Below are positions 63,133 through 64,000 of a stretch of 64,000 nt of DNA, in pieces. The stretch comes from Desulfuromonas sp. DDH964 (GTDB lineage: Bacteria; Desulfobacterota; Desulfuromonadia; Desulfuromonadales; DDH964): contig NZ_CP015080.1 of NCBI RefSeq assembly GCF_001611275.1, positions 2,480,001-2,544,000 on the forward strand, given 5' to 3'. The translations under genes and the position numbers were made by a program. Within the stretch, counting starts at the first letter, position 1. The number at the start of each line of letters is the position of its first letter. The notes beneath the pieces were generated by a model. It was not told the origin of the DNA. It saw only the letters and a program-made list of their open reading frames with translations, and ran no database searches.

Positions 63133-64000
63133 GGCTCGCCCCCTCCTTCTTTGAGCGGCGGATTCGCCGGCATGGTCAGCGGGCAGCTGCTGTCGATGAC
63201 CCAGGTATCCTTGCTGCCGCCCCCCTGGGAGGAGTTGACCACCAGCGACCCCTTCTTCAGCGCCACCCGGGTCAGACCGCCGGGGAGGACGTAGGTCTCC
63301 TCGCCGTAGAGGATGTAGGGGCGCAGATCGACGTGACGCCCTTCGAAGTGATCGTCGACCATCACCGGCACCCGCGAGAGGGCCAGGGTCGGCTGGGCGA
63401 TGTAGTTGCGCGGTTTGGCCTTGATGCGCTCGGCGAACTCGGCCTGCTGCTCTTTGGTCGAGTGGGGACCGACCAGCATGCCGTAGCCTCCTGACTCGTT
63501 GACCGCCTTGACCACCAGCTCGCCGAGGTGCTCGAGGACGTAGCTGAGGTCGTCGGGGCGCCAGCAGGCATAGGTCGGCACGTTGTGAAGGATCGGCTCC
63601 TCGTCGAGGTAGTACTTGATGATGTCGGGGACGTAGGCGTAGACCGCCTTGTCGTCGGCGACGCCGGTGCCGGGGGCGTTGGCCAGCGCCACGTTGCCGG
63701 CCTGGTAGGCGGCCATCAGGCCGGGAACGCCGAGCATCGAGTCGGGGCGGAAGGTCGCGGGATCGATAAAGTCGTCGTCGATACGCCGGTAGATGACATC
63801 GACCCGCTCCAGCCCCTTGGTGGTGCGCATCATCACCTTGCCGCGCTGCACTACCAGGTCACGCCCTTCGACCAGCTGCACCCCCATCTGCTGGGCGAGA
63901 AAACTGTGTTCGAAATAGGCCGAGTTGTAGACGCCGGGGGTCCAGACCGCGACCAGCGGGTCGCGCACCTTCTTCGGTGCCAGGTACTGCAGCAGGTCGA
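63126..64000 (-). CDS. Circularly permuted type 2 ATP-grasp protein (partial)
   Basis: The frame is open to the window edge; the 32 bases right of a GTG at 63968 encode [10 protein letters not shown] in frame, so the GTG is internal and the N-terminus lies outside. The visible C-terminal 291 residues contain [58 protein letters not shown] and [17 protein letters not shown], typical of the COG2308 ATP-grasp group. Members are thought to form peptide-like bonds in a pathway with the alpha-E protein. It is probably the first of the Anbu unit genes seen here. Confidence 0.93.
   Translation of the reverse strand, partial: DLLQYLAPKKVRDPLVAVWTPGVYNSAYFEHSFLAQQMGVQLVEGRDLVVQRGKVMMRTTKGLERVDVIYRRIDDDFIDPATFRPDSMLGVPGLMAAYQAGNVALANAPGTGVADDKAVYAYVPDIIKYYLDEEPILHNVPTYACWRPDDLSYVLEHLGELVVKAVNESGGYGMLVGPHSTKEQQAEFAERIKAKPRNYIAQPTLALSRVPVMVDDHFEGRHVDLRPYILYGEETYVLPGGLTRVALKKGSLVVNSSQGGGSKDTWVIDSSCPLTMPANPPLKEGGGEPC

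Noticed and set aside
63126-63968. GTG at 63968 as the start of the ATP-grasp gene
   Set aside because: The frame continues in the coding style of the family to the window edge ([10 protein letters not shown]), so the true start is outside.

Overview
The window looks like chromosome from a GC-rich dissimilatory metal- or sulfur-reducing member of the Desulfuromonadales/Geobacterales (Desulfobacterota). Evidence for this is a PpcA-type periplasmic triheme cytochrome, a second triheme lipoprotein cytochrome, a three-gene fumarate reductase/succinate dehydrogenase (frdCAB), a cbb3 oxidase operon, and the arrangement of the phoH-pgpH-ybeY-dgkA-corC-lnt operon. The lineage is inferred from gene content; there is no rRNA gene to confirm it, and I see no tRNA gene or CRISPR array.

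Layout. 1-5276 (minus): prfB with its programmed frameshift, an Ig-like lipoprotein, lysS, lolC/E and the start of lolD. 5407-12373 (minus): phoH, a PgpH-like 7TM-HD protein, ybeY, a DAGK-PAP2 fusion, corC and lnt. 12499-13785: eno, whose terminator T-tract has been hit by an IS1595-family element (13852-14910). 14978-16842 (minus): a membrane-anchored winged-helix protein, a zinc-ribbon protein and a stand-alone Cas6-like RAMP protein. 16940-20309 (minus): frdCAB. 20809-22770 (plus): tgt and a hypothetical helical-repeat protein. 22926-32047 (minus): a GspE/PilB-type ATPase, MscL with a zinc ribbon, a thioesterase, two orphan sensor kinases and a polyprenyl synthase.

32326-40796 (plus) is a complete cbb3 oxidase operon (ccoN, a diheme ccoO, ccoQ, a monoheme ccoP, ccoG, ccoH, ccoI, ccoS, a YtkA-like protein and a SafE-like permease). 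A membrane-bound HTH/EF-hand regulator (40819-41733, minus) is divergent from the PpcA-like cytochrome gene, and repeats lie between them. 42671-46308 (plus) is the most intriguing unit: two D-Ala-D-Ala-ligase-like ATP-grasp enzymes, a GNAT acetyltransferase and a lysine 2,3-aminomutase homologue, with overlapping or nearly adjacent reading frames. It may make or attach a beta-lysine-type residue. 46391-54112 (minus): polysaccharide deacetylase, glgC, a CoA-disulfide-reductase-like flavoprotein, a VOC protein and the beta-oxidation pair fadJ and thiolase.

54347-64000 is more accessory: a small exported coiled-coil protein, an encapsulin with a ferritin-like cargo carrying a C-terminal targeting peptide, an IS630 element immediately downstream, the triheme lipoprotein cytochrome, a cfa gene broken by one in-frame TGA, a RAYT transposase whose flanking repeat forms the 3' end of a PIN-toxin gene, the paired antitoxin, and an Anbu peptidase/alpha-E/circularly permuted ATP-grasp cluster that runs off the right edge.
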